Source of the DNA: Bacteroidales bacterium
Lineage (GTDB): Bacteria > Bacteroidota > Bacteroidia > Bacteroidales > JAFGUD01
Reading direction: 5' to 3'
DNA length: 36,805 bases
NCBI GenBank assembly: GCA_016938685.1
Contig: JAFGUD010000258.1
Span: 1 to 36,805 of the forward strand
How positions within the stretch are numbered: position 1 is the stretch's first letter; each line of letters starts with the position of its first letter. The position numbers and the translations under genes are program-made. Of the stretch, positions 7,998-18,100 are shown piece after piece. The notes beneath the pieces are model-generated. The model had not been told where the DNA came from. It saw only the letters and a program-made list of their open reading frames with translations, and did not search any database.

Positions 7998-10900
7998 ATG
8001 AAACGAACATTAACAACCGCACTTTTTCTTATTTTTTATCTAGTAGGATTCGCACAAATCCCTGCCGGATATTATGACGATGCCGAAGGACTTTCGGGAG
8101 ATGACCTTAGAATGGCTTTAAGAAGTATAATAACTTCCGGACAACAGAACAATGATTACGATGACCTTTATTCTTATTACCAAAGTACTGATAATTACTC
8201 AAACGGCAAAGTTTGGGATATGTATTCGATTCATGCAGATGGTACTGCCAATTATTGGTTTGACCACGTTACAGACAAATGTTCAAGTGGATATGACGAA
8301 GAGGGAGATTGCTATAACCGAGAACATTCTGTTCCTGAAAGTTGGATGGGATCCGGAGGTAGCATTGCTGATGCTGATTTATTTGTTGTTGTACCGACTG
8401 ATGGTTACGTGAACAATTATAGAAGCAACCTGCCTTACGGAGAAACATCAACACCAAACTGGACTTCCACAAATGGTAGCAAAAGAGGTTCTTGTACTTA
8501 TCCCGGGTACACAGGCACTATTTTTGAACCAATCGAAGATTACAAAGGAGACTTTGCAAGAGCTTACTTTTATGTTGTAACAAGATACAATGTAAGTGAC
8601 TGGAATGGAGATTCTTTTGATGGCGACGGATTTTCATCATGGACACTTAATATGCTTCTCGAATGGGACTCACAAGACCCCGTTAGTCAAAAAGAAATTG
8701 ATAGAAATGATGCCGTATACGATATCCAACATAACAGAAATCCATACATTGATCACCCGGAATGGGTTTGTGAAGTTTTTAGCACAAATTGCGGAACAAA
8801 CGTTTCTCCTCCAAAAAATCTAACAGCAACAGGAATTTCAACATCTGAAATTGATTTAACATGGGAACTTAATGACGCAAATAACGACATTCTATTAGCA
8901 TACAATACTACAAATTCTTTTGGAATACCAACGGGAGATTACATTGTTGGTAATACAATTTCAGGAGGAGGTACTGTAATTTATTTGGGCAGCAATACAG
9001 CATTAAATCATACAAGTTTATTGCAACAAACTTATTATTACAAAATATGGTCTTATGACGGCACAGAATACTCTGCCGGAATATCAACAATGGCAACTCC
9101 ACTAATGCCCGAACCAAGTAATCATGTTACAAACTTCACTACTTTAAATCCTTCTGCATCAACAATAGATTTATCATGGACAGATGCAACCGGAACAATC
9201 ACTCCTTTGGGATATGTAATTAAAGCAAATTATGCCGGAAATTCAATTTCAGCACCAATTGACGGACAACCGGAAAATGAAGGAATTTTCACAAAAAATG
9301 TATCTTATGGCGATCAAACAGCTACTTTTGAAGGTTTAAACCCAACAACTCAATACGACTTTAAGATTTTTCCTTACTCAAATTCAGGCGTAAATATTGA
9401 TTATAAAACAGACGGAACAATTCCTCAAACTACCGGCACAACAACCGAATTATCTGAATTTTGCGGAACTGAAACTTTTTCAAATGTTCCTTCTACTGGA
9501 AGTTCATATCAGGATTTTTCGTGGACAAGTGATGACAGTGGAACTTGGACGGCATCAGGAGCAAGAACTGATCAAACAATTAGCGGAACAGCAGTCTGTT
9601 TTAAAAATTATGCTCAAACTGATATTGTACCAAATGGCATAGGAGAATTAACAGTTTCAACTAAATATCCGTTTTCTGACGGAACGTCAACAGTTTCGGT
9701 ACTAGTAAATGGGACAGAAGTCGGAACAGTTCCTGTGACTCAATCAATTGTTCAAACTACTACAATAACAAACATTGACATTTCAGGACCTGTACAAATA
9801 AAATTTATGTCTGACGGTTCAAAACGCCCGGCAATTGATGACGTAGTTTGGACTTGTTATGGAAGTCAAGCCGGAAACAATGAAGACTCTGAAATACTGA
9901 ACCCATTAAGCCAAATTACCGGAAGCTCAATACTTTCAACGGAAACAAATTTTGTTGATGTTTTTTCTTTTGCTGTCGAAGATTTAGGTACTTCCGACGG
10001 ATTACCAACATTCTTATCTTCCATAAAAATCTACCCAAACTCCACAAACACAGCAGATTGGACAGACATAATAAATGCTGTAAAAATTAATGACGGCTCA
10101 ACAGATATTAATCTTTCAACTATAACTATTACAGATAATTACATCGTAATTCCTTTAAGTAGTTTATATGAAATTATGGACAATTCTTCTACGGAATTTA
10201 CACTTTCGGTTCAAGTAAATGGAAATTCGATAATAGATAATTCAATTCTTGCATTTATGATAGATGCCGACAACACAGGTTTTGAAACTGACAATTCCGG
10301 TTCAGGCATTGCATCAGTTATTAATTCAGGTAACGATATTATTTCAAACAACTTCACATTAGACATATTAAAAGACGAAGATTCTGAAATTCTTGACCCT
10401 ACAAGCCAAATTTCAGGAAATATTATCTATTCTACACAAACAAACTTTATTGATGTTTTTTCTTTTAAAGTCTTAGATTTAGGTACTTCTGACGGATTAT
10501 CGACTTACTTATCGTCCGTGAAAATTTATCCAAATTCATCTGAAAACTCTGCCGATTGGACTGATATAATAAATTCAGTTAAATTGAATGACGGCACATC
10601 AGATATTAGCATTTCAACTCCAACAATTACAGATGATTACATTACTATTCCATTTAATAATTTATACGAAATAGTAGATAATTCTTCTGTAGAATTTACA
10701 CTTTCAATAAAAATTAACGGGAGTTCTGTTGTTGATGATTCAGAACTTGCATTTATTATTGATGCAAATAATAATGGTTTTGTGACAGACGGCTCAGGTT
10801 CTGAAATAGCATCTATTGTTAATTCAGGCGTTGATATTGAATCAAACACCTTCCTGTTATTTTTCACTAAAGATACAGACTCTGATATTCTTGAACCAAC

Positions 10901-11615
10901 TACTCAAATAACAGGTAGTACAATACTTTCAACCGAAACTAATTTTGTTGATGTTTTTTCATTTAAAGTTCAGGATTTAGGTACTTCCGACGGATTATCA
11001 ACACTTTTATCATCTGTTGAATTTTACCCAAGCTCTTCAAACACAGCAGATTGGGTTAGCTCAATAAGTAATATAAAAATAAATGACGGAACATCTGATA
11101 TAGAGCTTTCAACTCCAACAATTTCAGACGATTACATTATTTTACCATTAAATAATTTATACGAAATAGCAAATAATTCAACAGCTGAATTTACTCTATC
11201 TATTCAAATTAACGGTAACTCTGTTGTTAATAATTCTATTCTTGCTTTTATGATAGATGCCGACAATCATGGATTTGAGGCAAACGCAGCAGGTTCGGGA
11301 ATAATAACAATTGCTAATTCAGGTGATGATATTATTTCAAACAATTTCACAATTTCAGTAATTGATAATATCGAAGAATTAAATGATGATTCATTTACAA
11401 TTTTTCCAAATCCAAACTCAACAGGAATTTTTGAAATAACTTCGACTTTTTACAATAACTTTGACGTTTTAATTTATGATGCAAGTGGAAGAGAAATTAA
11501 CTTCAAAACGGATAATTCAAACATTTACAACATTTCTGATGCTTCCGAAGGAATATTTTTCGTAAGAATTGAAACAGAGGACTCAATTATTTGGAAAAAA
11601 ATCATTATTCAATAA
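7998..11615 (+). CDS. Secreted endonuclease I with fibronectin III domains, three ~165-residue repeats and T9SS tail
   Basis: A 1205-residue exported multidomain nuclease. The signal peptide ends near GFAQ (20). Residues 22-262 form the endonuclease I fold: YYDDAEGLSG, the catalytic NREHSVPESW (His110, metal-dependent beta-beta-alpha nuclease type), DLFVVVPTDGYVNNYR, DYKGDFARAYFYV and NRNPYIDHPEWV. Two fibronectin type III-like domains follow (about 270-370 and 372-472), then a beta-rich domain (about 480-625). Next come three tandem repeats starting near 630, 793 and 959, each opening with DSEIL-like and TNFVDVFSF motifs. The last ~80 residues are a T9SS sorting tail (FTIFPNPNSTGIF ... IIWKKIIIQ). 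It likely degrades extracellular DNA for nutrients or biofilm remodelling. A shorter homologue follows directly. Confidence 0.9.
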   Translation: MKRTLTTALFLIFYLVGFAQIPAGYYDDAEGLSGDDLRMALRSIITSGQQNNDYDDLYSYYQSTDNYSNGKVWDMYSIHADGTANYWFDHVTDKCSSGYDEEGDCYNREHSVPESWMGSGGSIADADLFVVVPTDGYVNNYRSNLPYGETSTPNWTSTNGSKRGSCTYPGYTGTIFEPIEDYKGDFARAYFYVVTRYNVSDWNGDSFDGDGFSSWTLNMLLEWDSQDPVSQKEIDRNDAVYDIQHNRNPYIDHPEWVCEVFSTNCGTNVSPPKNLTATGISTSEIDLTWELNDANNDILLAYNTTNSFGIPTGDYIVGNTISGGGTVIYLGSNTALNHTSLLQQTYYYKIWSYDGTEYSAGISTMATPLMPEPSNHVTNFTTLNPSASTIDLSWTDATGTITPLGYVIKANYAGNSISAPIDGQPENEGIFTKNVSYGDQTATFEGLNPTTQYDFKIFPYSNSGVNIDYKTDGTIPQTTGTTTELSEFCGTETFSNVPSTGSSYQDFSWTSDDSGTWTASGARTDQTISGTAVCFKNYAQTDIVPNGIGELTVSTKYPFSDGTSTVSVLVNGTEVGTVPVTQSIVQTTTITNIDISGPVQIKFMSDGSKRPAIDDVVWTCYGSQAGNNEDSEILNPLSQITGSSILSTETNFVDVFSFAVEDLGTSDGLPTFLSSIKIYPNSTNTADWTDIINAVKINDGSTDINLSTITITDNYIVIPLSSLYEIMDNSSTEFTLSVQVNGNSIIDNSILAFMIDADNTGFETDNSGSGIASVINSGNDIISNNFTLDILKDEDSEILDPTSQISGNIIYSTQTNFIDVFSFKVLDLGTSDGLSTYLSSVKIYPNSSENSADWTDIINSVKLNDGTSDISISTPTITDDYITIPFNNLYEIVDNSSVEFTLSIKINGSSVVDDSELAFIIDANNNGFVTDGSGSEIASIVNSGVDIESNTFLLFFTKDTDSDILEPTTQITGSTILSTETNFVDVFSFKVQDLGTSDGLSTLLSSVEFYPSSSNTADWVSSISNIKINDGTSDIELSTPTISDDYIILPLNNLYEIANNSTAEFTLSIQINGNSVVNNSILAFMIDADNHGFEANAAGSGIITIANSGDDIISNNFTISVIDNIEELNDDSFTIFPNPNSTGIFEITSTFYNNFDVLIYDASGREINFKTDNSNIYNISDASEGIFFVRIETEDSIIWKKIIIQ

Positions 11616-11630
11616 AATATTAAACAAAAA

Positions 11631-11678
11631 AATGAAACGAACATGTAAAAATAATTATTTACACACAAGGAAATGATT
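11631..11678 (+). repeat. 48-base intergenic repeat, copy A
   Basis: Its reverse complement occurs at 31668-31715 with a single mismatch (ACACACAAGG here, ACACATAAGG there). The sequence starts AATGAAACGAACATGT and contains the self-complementary core AAATAATTATTT. Neither copy is inside a gene. Confidence 0.85.
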
Positions 11679-11686
11679 AAATTTCA

Positions 11687-11718
11687 ATTCATTATTCATT
11701 ATTCATTATTCATTATTC
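11687..11718 (+). repeat. Seven-base tandem repeat (ATTCATT, 4.6 copies)
   Basis: Four exact ATTCATT units followed by ATTC lie 13 bases before the start of the second nuclease gene. A tract so close to the start could vary in length by slippage and alter promoter or ribosome spacing. Confidence 0.75.
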
Positions 11719-11731
11719 AAAATTTAAACAG

Positions 11732-12745
11732 ATGAAAAAATTATTATTAAGTTTGTTTCTCGTTATAACCGGACTTACAATTTCGGCACAAGAACCAAAC
11801 GGTTATTATGATGAAACAGAAGGACTAACAGGAGCTGCATTAAAAAATGCACTCCATAACATAATTGACGACCACGACACTTATGGTTATGACGATCTTG
11901 AAGATCAATTAAAACACACAGACGAAGACCCAAACAACAGCAACAATGTTATACTTTTATATACAGGAAGATCTCAATCAAAAAGTTCTTACGGAGGAGG
12001 TGCAGACGACTGGAATAAAGAGCACGTTTGGGCTAAAAGCCATGGTGACTTTGGGACAACTGCACCAGCAGGTTCTGATATGCACCATTTGCGACCAACC
12101 GACGCTTCGGTTAATTCTTCAAGAGGAAACAAACATTTTGCAGAAGGCGGAACTCAACACTCAGAAGCAACTGGATGTTACTACACAGATGATACTTGGG
12201 AACCAAGAGATGCGGTAAAAGGAGATGTTGCAAGAATGATTTTTTATATGGCAACCAGATACGAAGGTGGAAACGGAGAGCCGGATTTGGAAGTTGTTGA
12301 TTATATTCCTTCTGATGATGCCGCTCCATTACACGGTGTTTTATCAGATTTATTAGCATGGAATGAACAAGATCCTCCTGACGATTTTGAAAGAACCAGA
12401 AATAACGTGATATATGGCTATCAAGGCAATAGAAATCCATACATCGACCACCCAGAATGGGTTTGCTTGGTTTTTGGTAGTGATTGTCCGACAGCGGTTA
12501 ATGAAATTTCAAATGATTTTTCAATTTACCCAAATCCTGCTGAAAACATGGTAAATATTGAGATTTCAAATGTTTTTTCTGCAACTACAATAAAAATAAT
12601 TGATATTACCGGTAAAGTTGTTTTTGAAACCGACAAAGCCATGAGTCTAAACGCAATAGATGTTTCAGGGTTTAAAACAGGAGTTTATTTGGTTGAAGTT
12701 AGAAATGAAGTATCAGTAGAAAGACAAAAATTGATTATCAAATAA
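11732..12745 (+). CDS. Secreted endonuclease I with T9SS sorting tail
   Basis: A 337-residue exported nuclease. The signal peptide ends at ISAQ (20). The endonuclease I domain (22-255) has YYDETEGLTG, the catalytic NKEHVWAKSHG (His98), the well-conserved DMHHLRPTDASVNSSRGN block, AVKGDVARMIFYMATRY and NRNPYIDHPEWV. The domain is followed directly by a T9SS tail (DFSIYPNPAENMVNIEI ... TTIKIIDITGKVVF ... VERQKLIIK). It is closer to the classical endonuclease I consensus than its large neighbour, which has EHSVPESW where this one has EHVWAKSHG. The two share start and end motifs (YYD-E-EGLTG, NRNPYIDHPEWVC), so an old tandem duplication is likely. It should degrade extracellular nucleic acids. 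A strong terminator follows. Confidence 0.93.
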   Translation: MKKLLLSLFLVITGLTISAQEPNGYYDETEGLTGAALKNALHNIIDDHDTYGYDDLEDQLKHTDEDPNNSNNVILLYTGRSQSKSSYGGGADDWNKEHVWAKSHGDFGTTAPAGSDMHHLRPTDASVNSSRGNKHFAEGGTQHSEATGCYYTDDTWEPRDAVKGDVARMIFYMATRYEGGNGEPDLEVVDYIPSDDAAPLHGVLSDLLAWNEQDPPDDFERTRNNVIYGYQGNRNPYIDHPEWVCLVFGSDCPTAVNEISNDFSIYPNPAENMVNIEISNVFSATTIKIIDITGKVVFETDKAMSLNAIDVSGFKTGVYLVEVRNEVSVERQKLIIK

Positions 12746-12765
12746 CAAATATTTTATCAATATTT

Positions 12766-12795
12766 AAAGCCTCCTAAATTAGGAGGCTTTTTTTT
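12766..12795 (+). terminator. Rho-independent terminator of the second endonuclease gene
   Basis: A 10-bp perfect stem, AAAGCCTCCT (12766-12775) with AGGAGGCTTT (12781-12790), has a 5-base loop and is followed by five further T, 20 bases after the stop codon. Confidence 0.9.
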
Positions 12796-12816
12796 ACACT
12801 TAAATTCAGGTTAACC

Positions 12817-13107
12817 CACATTATTCATAAATAATGTGAAGTTGAAAGTTTATAAAGTTGAAAGTCAAAAGTTTATTCACTCATTATTTATTTTTTAATG
12901 TGTTCATGAGGGCTTTGTTACTCACTTCGTATCGTGCTTGCTTCGCAGGTCGCCGTTATGTTGATTTTTTATTCAAATTTAATAGCCCAAATTTGGGCTA
13001 ATCAAAAACATAAATTCCATGTAACTTTATGAACTTTAAACATTTAACTTTAAAACTACCGAATTATGTGAACCGAGCTTGCGAGCTCAACGAAGTTAAT
13101 AATTCGG
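12817..13107. repeat. Gene-free spacer with three inverted repeats
   Basis: The 460-base gap 12746-13207 holds no supported gene. It contains three separate hairpins: CACATTATT/AATAATGTG (12817-12838, 4-base loop); an 18-base perfect palindrome TAGCCCAAATTTGGGCTA (12983-13000); and CCGAATTAT (13059-13067) pairing with ATAATTCGG (13099-13107), which encloses a smaller GAGCTTGCGAGCTC hairpin. A GC-richer block near 12905-12960 resembles the one inside the repeat tract at 4098-4130 in its CTCxxTTCG-type words. Only the terminator at 12766 is easily explained. Confidence 0.6.
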
Positions 13108-13207
13108 ATTAATATTAATCATATTTTTTTCTGCTAAAAATCATAAATAGGAAACAACATAATGAATAAATTTGACCGATAAATAACTAATTAAATATAC
13201 AAAAAAA

Positions 13208-15082
13208 ATGAGCACAAAAAATATTACAGATTTTTTAAAAAAAATTGAGCTGTTTAGTGAATTAAATGCCAATGAAATCGAAATAATAGCCGAAAAATTT
13301 GAAACTATTACATTTAAAAAAGGAGATTTTCTTTTTAAAGAAAACAACGAAAGGAAAAATATTTTTATAATATATTCCGGGAAAGTTGAACTAATAAAAT
13401 CTACGCCATTTGGAGAAGAAAAACGACTTGTTATTTTTCAGGAATATGATTTTATGGGAGAAGGTTCTCTATTGGATAATTCGCCACATTCAACCACAGC
13501 AAGAGCCATTGAGGACACAGTAACATTTTCTTTAGATATTATCAAAAACAAAGATTTTTTGGAAGAAAATCAACTCATTTCATTAAAAACTTTGAAATAT
13601 CTTTCAAAAATGATAATGAGACGCATGGGCAATGCCAATAGCCGATTGATGAACATTGGAGAACAATACATTTCAGGAAGAACAAGAAGCGAACATGATT
13701 TGCTGGGTGACCGTGATGTACCGGAAGAAATGTTATACGGAGTTCAAACATTAAGAGCTATTGAAAACTTTAATATTAGCGGAATTACTTTAAATTTCTT
13801 TCCCAATCTAATCGTTGGTTTTGCATACATAAAAAAAGCGGCTGCCATTGCAAACAATAAACTTAAACTATTACCCGACGATATTTCCGAAGCAATCTGC
13901 AAAGCTTGCGATGAAATAATTAACGGAAGATGGCATAAACATTTTATGGTTGATATGATTCAGGGAGGAGCCGGAACTTCTACCAACATGAATGCTAATG
14001 AAGTTATTGCCAACAGAGCCCTGGAAATTTTAGGTCACAAAAGAGGAGATTATCAATATTGTCACCCAAATAATCATGTTAATCTTTCTCAATCTACAAA
14101 TGACGCATATCCCTCTGCAGTTCATTTAGCAATTTTTCTTAGCAATAAAAATTTAGTACAAAGGCTAGAAAGTCTAATTGAATCTTTAAAAACCAAAGCC
14201 AATCAATTTGAACACATTTTAAAAATGGGAAGAACTCAATTACAAGATGCTGTTCCAATGTCTTTAGGTCAATCTTTTGGTGCTTATGCAAGTACACTAG
14301 AGGAAGAAATTGCAAGACTTAACTACAACGCAGACACATTTTTGGAAGTTAACATGGGCGCAACTGCAATTGGTACAGGTATTTGCTCTGTTCCTGAATA
14401 TAAATATTTTGTTGTTTACACATTAAAAGAAATAACAGGTTTAGATATCAGATTAGCAGATAATTTGGTTGAAGCAACTCAGGATACAAGCGCATTTGTG
14501 ATGTATTCTTCGGCATTAAAACATCTTGCAATAAAATTGTCAAAAATCAGTAATGATTTACGTTTATTATCATCAGGTCCGAGAGCAGGATTTAATGAAA
14601 TCAATTTACCTCCAATGCAACCCGGATCTTCTATTATGCCGGGAAAAGTGAACCCTGTAATTCCTGAAGTTGTTAATCAAATAGCATTTAAAGTAATTGG
14701 AAACGACTTAACAGTTTCTATGGCTTCGGAAGCCGGACAACTGGAGCTTAATGTTATGGAACCGGTTATTGTTCAAAGTATTAGTGAGTCGATAGAAATG
14801 CTTAAAAACGGAATGGATACATTAAAATACAAATGTATTGATGGTATTACAGCAAACGAAAAAACTTGTCACGATTATGTGATTAACAGTATTGGCTTGG
14901 TAACAGCATTAAACCCATATATTGGTTACGAAAAATCAACAATTGTTGCCAAAGAAGCACTTGAAACAAATCGTGGGGTTTACGAATTAGTTCTTGAAAA
15001 AGGCTTTTTGTCAAAAGAACAACTTGATGAAATTTTAAAACCCGAAAATATGATAAAACCGCAGAAAATCAACATCATATAA
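13208..15082 (+). CDS. aspA: Aspartate ammonia-lyase with N-terminal cyclic-nucleotide-binding-like domain
   Basis: A 624-residue fusion. Residues ~8-130 form a CNB (CRP/PKA-type) domain with KKGDFLFKENNERKNIFIIYSG and the cassette MGEGSLLDNSPHSTTARA (83-100). Residues ~155-620 are a complete class II fumarase/aspartase: TSTNMNANEV (257-266), GRTQLQDAVP (341-350) and the mobile catalytic loop GSSIMPGKVNP (473-483). Aspartase interconverts aspartate with fumarate and ammonia in the cytoplasm, feeding fumarate to respiration or the reverse TCA branch. Normal aspartases have about 470 residues, so the extra part is the CNB domain. In the cassette, Gly84 and Glu85 are kept, but the position of the phosphate-binding Arg appears to be His94, so cAMP binding of the usual type is doubtful. 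The AspA rather than FumC assignment rests on overall resemblance and is likely but not proven. Confidence 0.88.
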   Translation: MSTKNITDFLKKIELFSELNANEIEIIAEKFETITFKKGDFLFKENNERKNIFIIYSGKVELIKSTPFGEEKRLVIFQEYDFMGEGSLLDNSPHSTTARAIEDTVTFSLDIIKNKDFLEENQLISLKTLKYLSKMIMRRMGNANSRLMNIGEQYISGRTRSEHDLLGDRDVPEEMLYGVQTLRAIENFNISGITLNFFPNLIVGFAYIKKAAAIANNKLKLLPDDISEAICKACDEIINGRWHKHFMVDMIQGGAGTSTNMNANEVIANRALEILGHKRGDYQYCHPNNHVNLSQSTNDAYPSAVHLAIFLSNKNLVQRLESLIESLKTKANQFEHILKMGRTQLQDAVPMSLGQSFGAYASTLEEEIARLNYNADTFLEVNMGATAIGTGICSVPEYKYFVVYTLKEITGLDIRLADNLVEATQDTSAFVMYSSALKHLAIKLSKISNDLRLLSSGPRAGFNEINLPPMQPGSSIMPGKVNPVIPEVVNQIAFKVIGNDLTVSMASEAGQLELNVMEPVIVQSISESIEMLKNGMDTLKYKCIDGITANEKTCHDYVINSIGLVTALNPYIGYEKSTIVAKEALETNRGVYELVLEKGFLSKEQLDEILKPENMIKPQKINII

Positions 15083-15086
15083 AAAC

Positions 15087-15113
15087 AAAAAACCTCCAAA
15101 ATGGAGGTTTTTT
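15087..15113. terminator. Bidirectional terminator between convergent genes
   Basis: A stem AAAACCTCCA/TGGAGGTTTT with a 3-base loop is flanked by A-run and T-run arms, so it can stop transcription on both strands. It starts 5 bases after the aspartase stop and ends one base before the stop codon of the convergent sensor phosphatase gene. Confidence 0.88.
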
Positions 15114-15114
15114 G

Positions 15115-18100
15115 TTATATTTTAACACCAATAACCAAAATATCATCAACTTGTTTTTTCTTATTTTTAACAACTGGATAAGCATTTATCCAATCATCTA
15201 AAGTTATTTCTAATTTTTGACGCTGTACGCTCATAGGTTTTTTATGATTTTCAACAATCATTTTTCTAAAATTTTTGGACATAAATTTTTCATATTTTTC
15301 GCCCCCAAATTGGTCTATATAACCATCAGAAAACATATATATTGTATCTCCTTTTTCAATTTTGTATTGATGATTAGTAAAAGGTTTTTCTTTCGGATGA
15401 ATTGCAATTGGCTGGCTATCACCTTTATAACTCACAAATTCTTCATTTCTTATTAAATAAAGCGGATTATGCGCTCCCGAAAACTGAAATTCCATTTCTT
15501 TGGTATCAATTGTCAAAAAAGCAATGTCCATTCCATCTTTTGCTTCGTTGATATCTCCTGTTTGTTTAAGGGATTTTTTCACCTGCATACGCAATTCTTC
15601 AAGAACTTCGCTAGCTTTTGTGATTTCTCGGCGAGTTACAATTTCATTCAAATAAGCTATTCCCAACATGCTCATAAAAGCTCCGGGAACACCATGTCCG
15701 GTACAATCAGCAACAGCCAATAGAATATAATGTTCTAATTTTTTCAACCAGAAAAAATCGCCACTTACAATATCCCTAGGTTTATAAAAAACAAAATAAT
15801 CAGCAAACAAGTCGCCAAAATCATCTCTGCTAGGCAATAAAGCCTGCTGAATTCGGCTTGCATATTGAATACTACTGGTAATATTTTCGTTTTGTTTTTC
15901 AATAAATACATTTTTGTCAACCAAAAGGTCTCTTTGAGCTTCAATTTCTTCCTTTTGTGTCTGAATTTCTTCCTTTTGTTGAGTAATTTCTGCTGTTCGC
16001 TCTTTAACCATTGCTTCTAGCTTAATATTTTCCTGTTCCACCTTTCGTATACTTAATTTTACGATAGCCGAAACTATCAAAATCAACAGCAATGCGTAAC
16101 CGATAAAAGCCATTGTTGTTTTGTACCATGGCGGAGAAATTACAAAACAGTATGTAGCAATAGAACTTTCAACATCATATAAATTTTTGGCTTTTACTTC
16201 AAAAGTATATTTCCCGCTTGGCAGATAAGTAAATTCTTTTTCGGCTTTATTAGACCAATCTGACCAATTATCATCAAAACCAACAAGTCGATAAGAATAT
16301 TCAATTTTATCAATATCTTCGTAAAAAATAGCGGAATAATCAAATTTTATCGCATTGTACGCAAAAGGAAAAACTAAACTTTGATTTTCAGGCTGTTGAG
16401 AAACAATTTGACCGTCGTCAAGAAACACTCCGCCAAAAATCAAAGAATCTTTTGGTCCAAACACCTCAATTTTTCTTAATAATGTTTGAAATGTCGACTC
16501 ACAAACTTCTGATTTTGAAAGGTCTAAGTGAATAATATTATTACCTGTTCCAAAAAACAAATTTTTATCATCAACAGGTAAAAATGAATTATTAATAGTA
16601 TTCTCAAGTTTTAGCAAAGGATTTTGAATAATTGTAACATCAAACGATTCTCCTGTTTTTGAGATGGTTCCAATTGTTTCAATTTTACCTTGTGTCGCCC
16701 AGTACCAATTTTTCCCATTTCTATCTTTACTTATTTGAAAAATAGACATACTATCTCCAAGAGCCTGATTTAATTCTTTATAAAGTACTAATTTTTCGTT
16801 TTCAATTTTATAAGTTCCATTTACAGAACCAAAAAGCACTTCATCTCCTAGTTTAAAAGTCCACAAATAAATTTCTTTTGGAACTCCGGCAAGTGAATCA
16901 TAAATTTTAATGTTTGCGATGCTATCATAATTTTCATCAAACGATAATTTCAAGATTTTATCATCTATAAAAGTCCAGACATTCCCATTGTTATCTTCCT
17001 CCATTGAGTATATATCGAGAGTATCTGTCAATTTTTTCACTAACCACTTATTGTTAGATTTTTCCATCATCACTAAACCTCTTGAATGCTCTATTGCAGC
17101 TAAAACTTTTCCGTTTTTCAATTCTAAAAATCTTAGCATTGCCAAATAATAAATCTCTTCCGTTTTTCCATTAGAAGTTGAGAATGAGCCAAGATTACTG
17201 CTTCCTGAAAGAATATCTCCATCAGAATAAGCTAAATCCCAAATTTTTCTGCCTGAATTTTCCTCAATAAGTTGAAATTTCCATTCCTCCGAAATTGGAT
17301 TTTCAAAATCATTCCAAACTCTAAAAAAAATGCCCTGTGTTGTAGCTGCAAAAAAGTTCCCATCAACAAGTAACATTTTGTAAACTGTTGCATTTGGAAA
17401 ATCGGTTTGGTTATTATATTGAGAAAAAGGAGAATTAACAAATATATTTGTGATTCCATATTCAAGACCACTCCAAACATTTCCGTTCATATCAGTATAA
17501 ATAGCACAATGGTCATTACTTTGCATACCTCCTTCTTGATTAACATGCTGATAAACTTCGCCTTTTTTGTTCATGATAACTACTCCTGCAGTTACTGTTC
17601 CCAAGGCATAAAAATTATCATTTATTTGAGAAGCCAAATAAACCTGATTTTTCGTCAAAAACTCTAAAGCAGGAGGGTTCCATTCTGTAACAGTCTTATA
17701 ATCATAAAAATAAAAGCCATTAGTGCGAGTAATAATTAAAAGTGAATCCTGACCATATTCAAAAATATTTCTGATATTCAAACCGTCAAGTAATTCACCA
17801 CCGTCAACTAATTTGATTGTATCTTCATCAAAAACAGTTAAACCATTTCCGGATTCATAAAAAACTTTTTCGTTAAAATATCCGACAACTCCACCCCAAG
17901 TCCCAAACTTTTTTACAGAAACAGAATCGTTTGAATAAATAAAAATAACTCCGTCAGACAAACTGTAAATAACTTCATTATCGGTAATAGCAATATTCCA
18001 ACAATTTGACATTCCTTTGTATTCTTCAGGCACTTTATCCTTCAAGGAAACAAAACTCATTATGCCTTTTTGGTTTGGTGTCAAATAGCCGATATCATGA

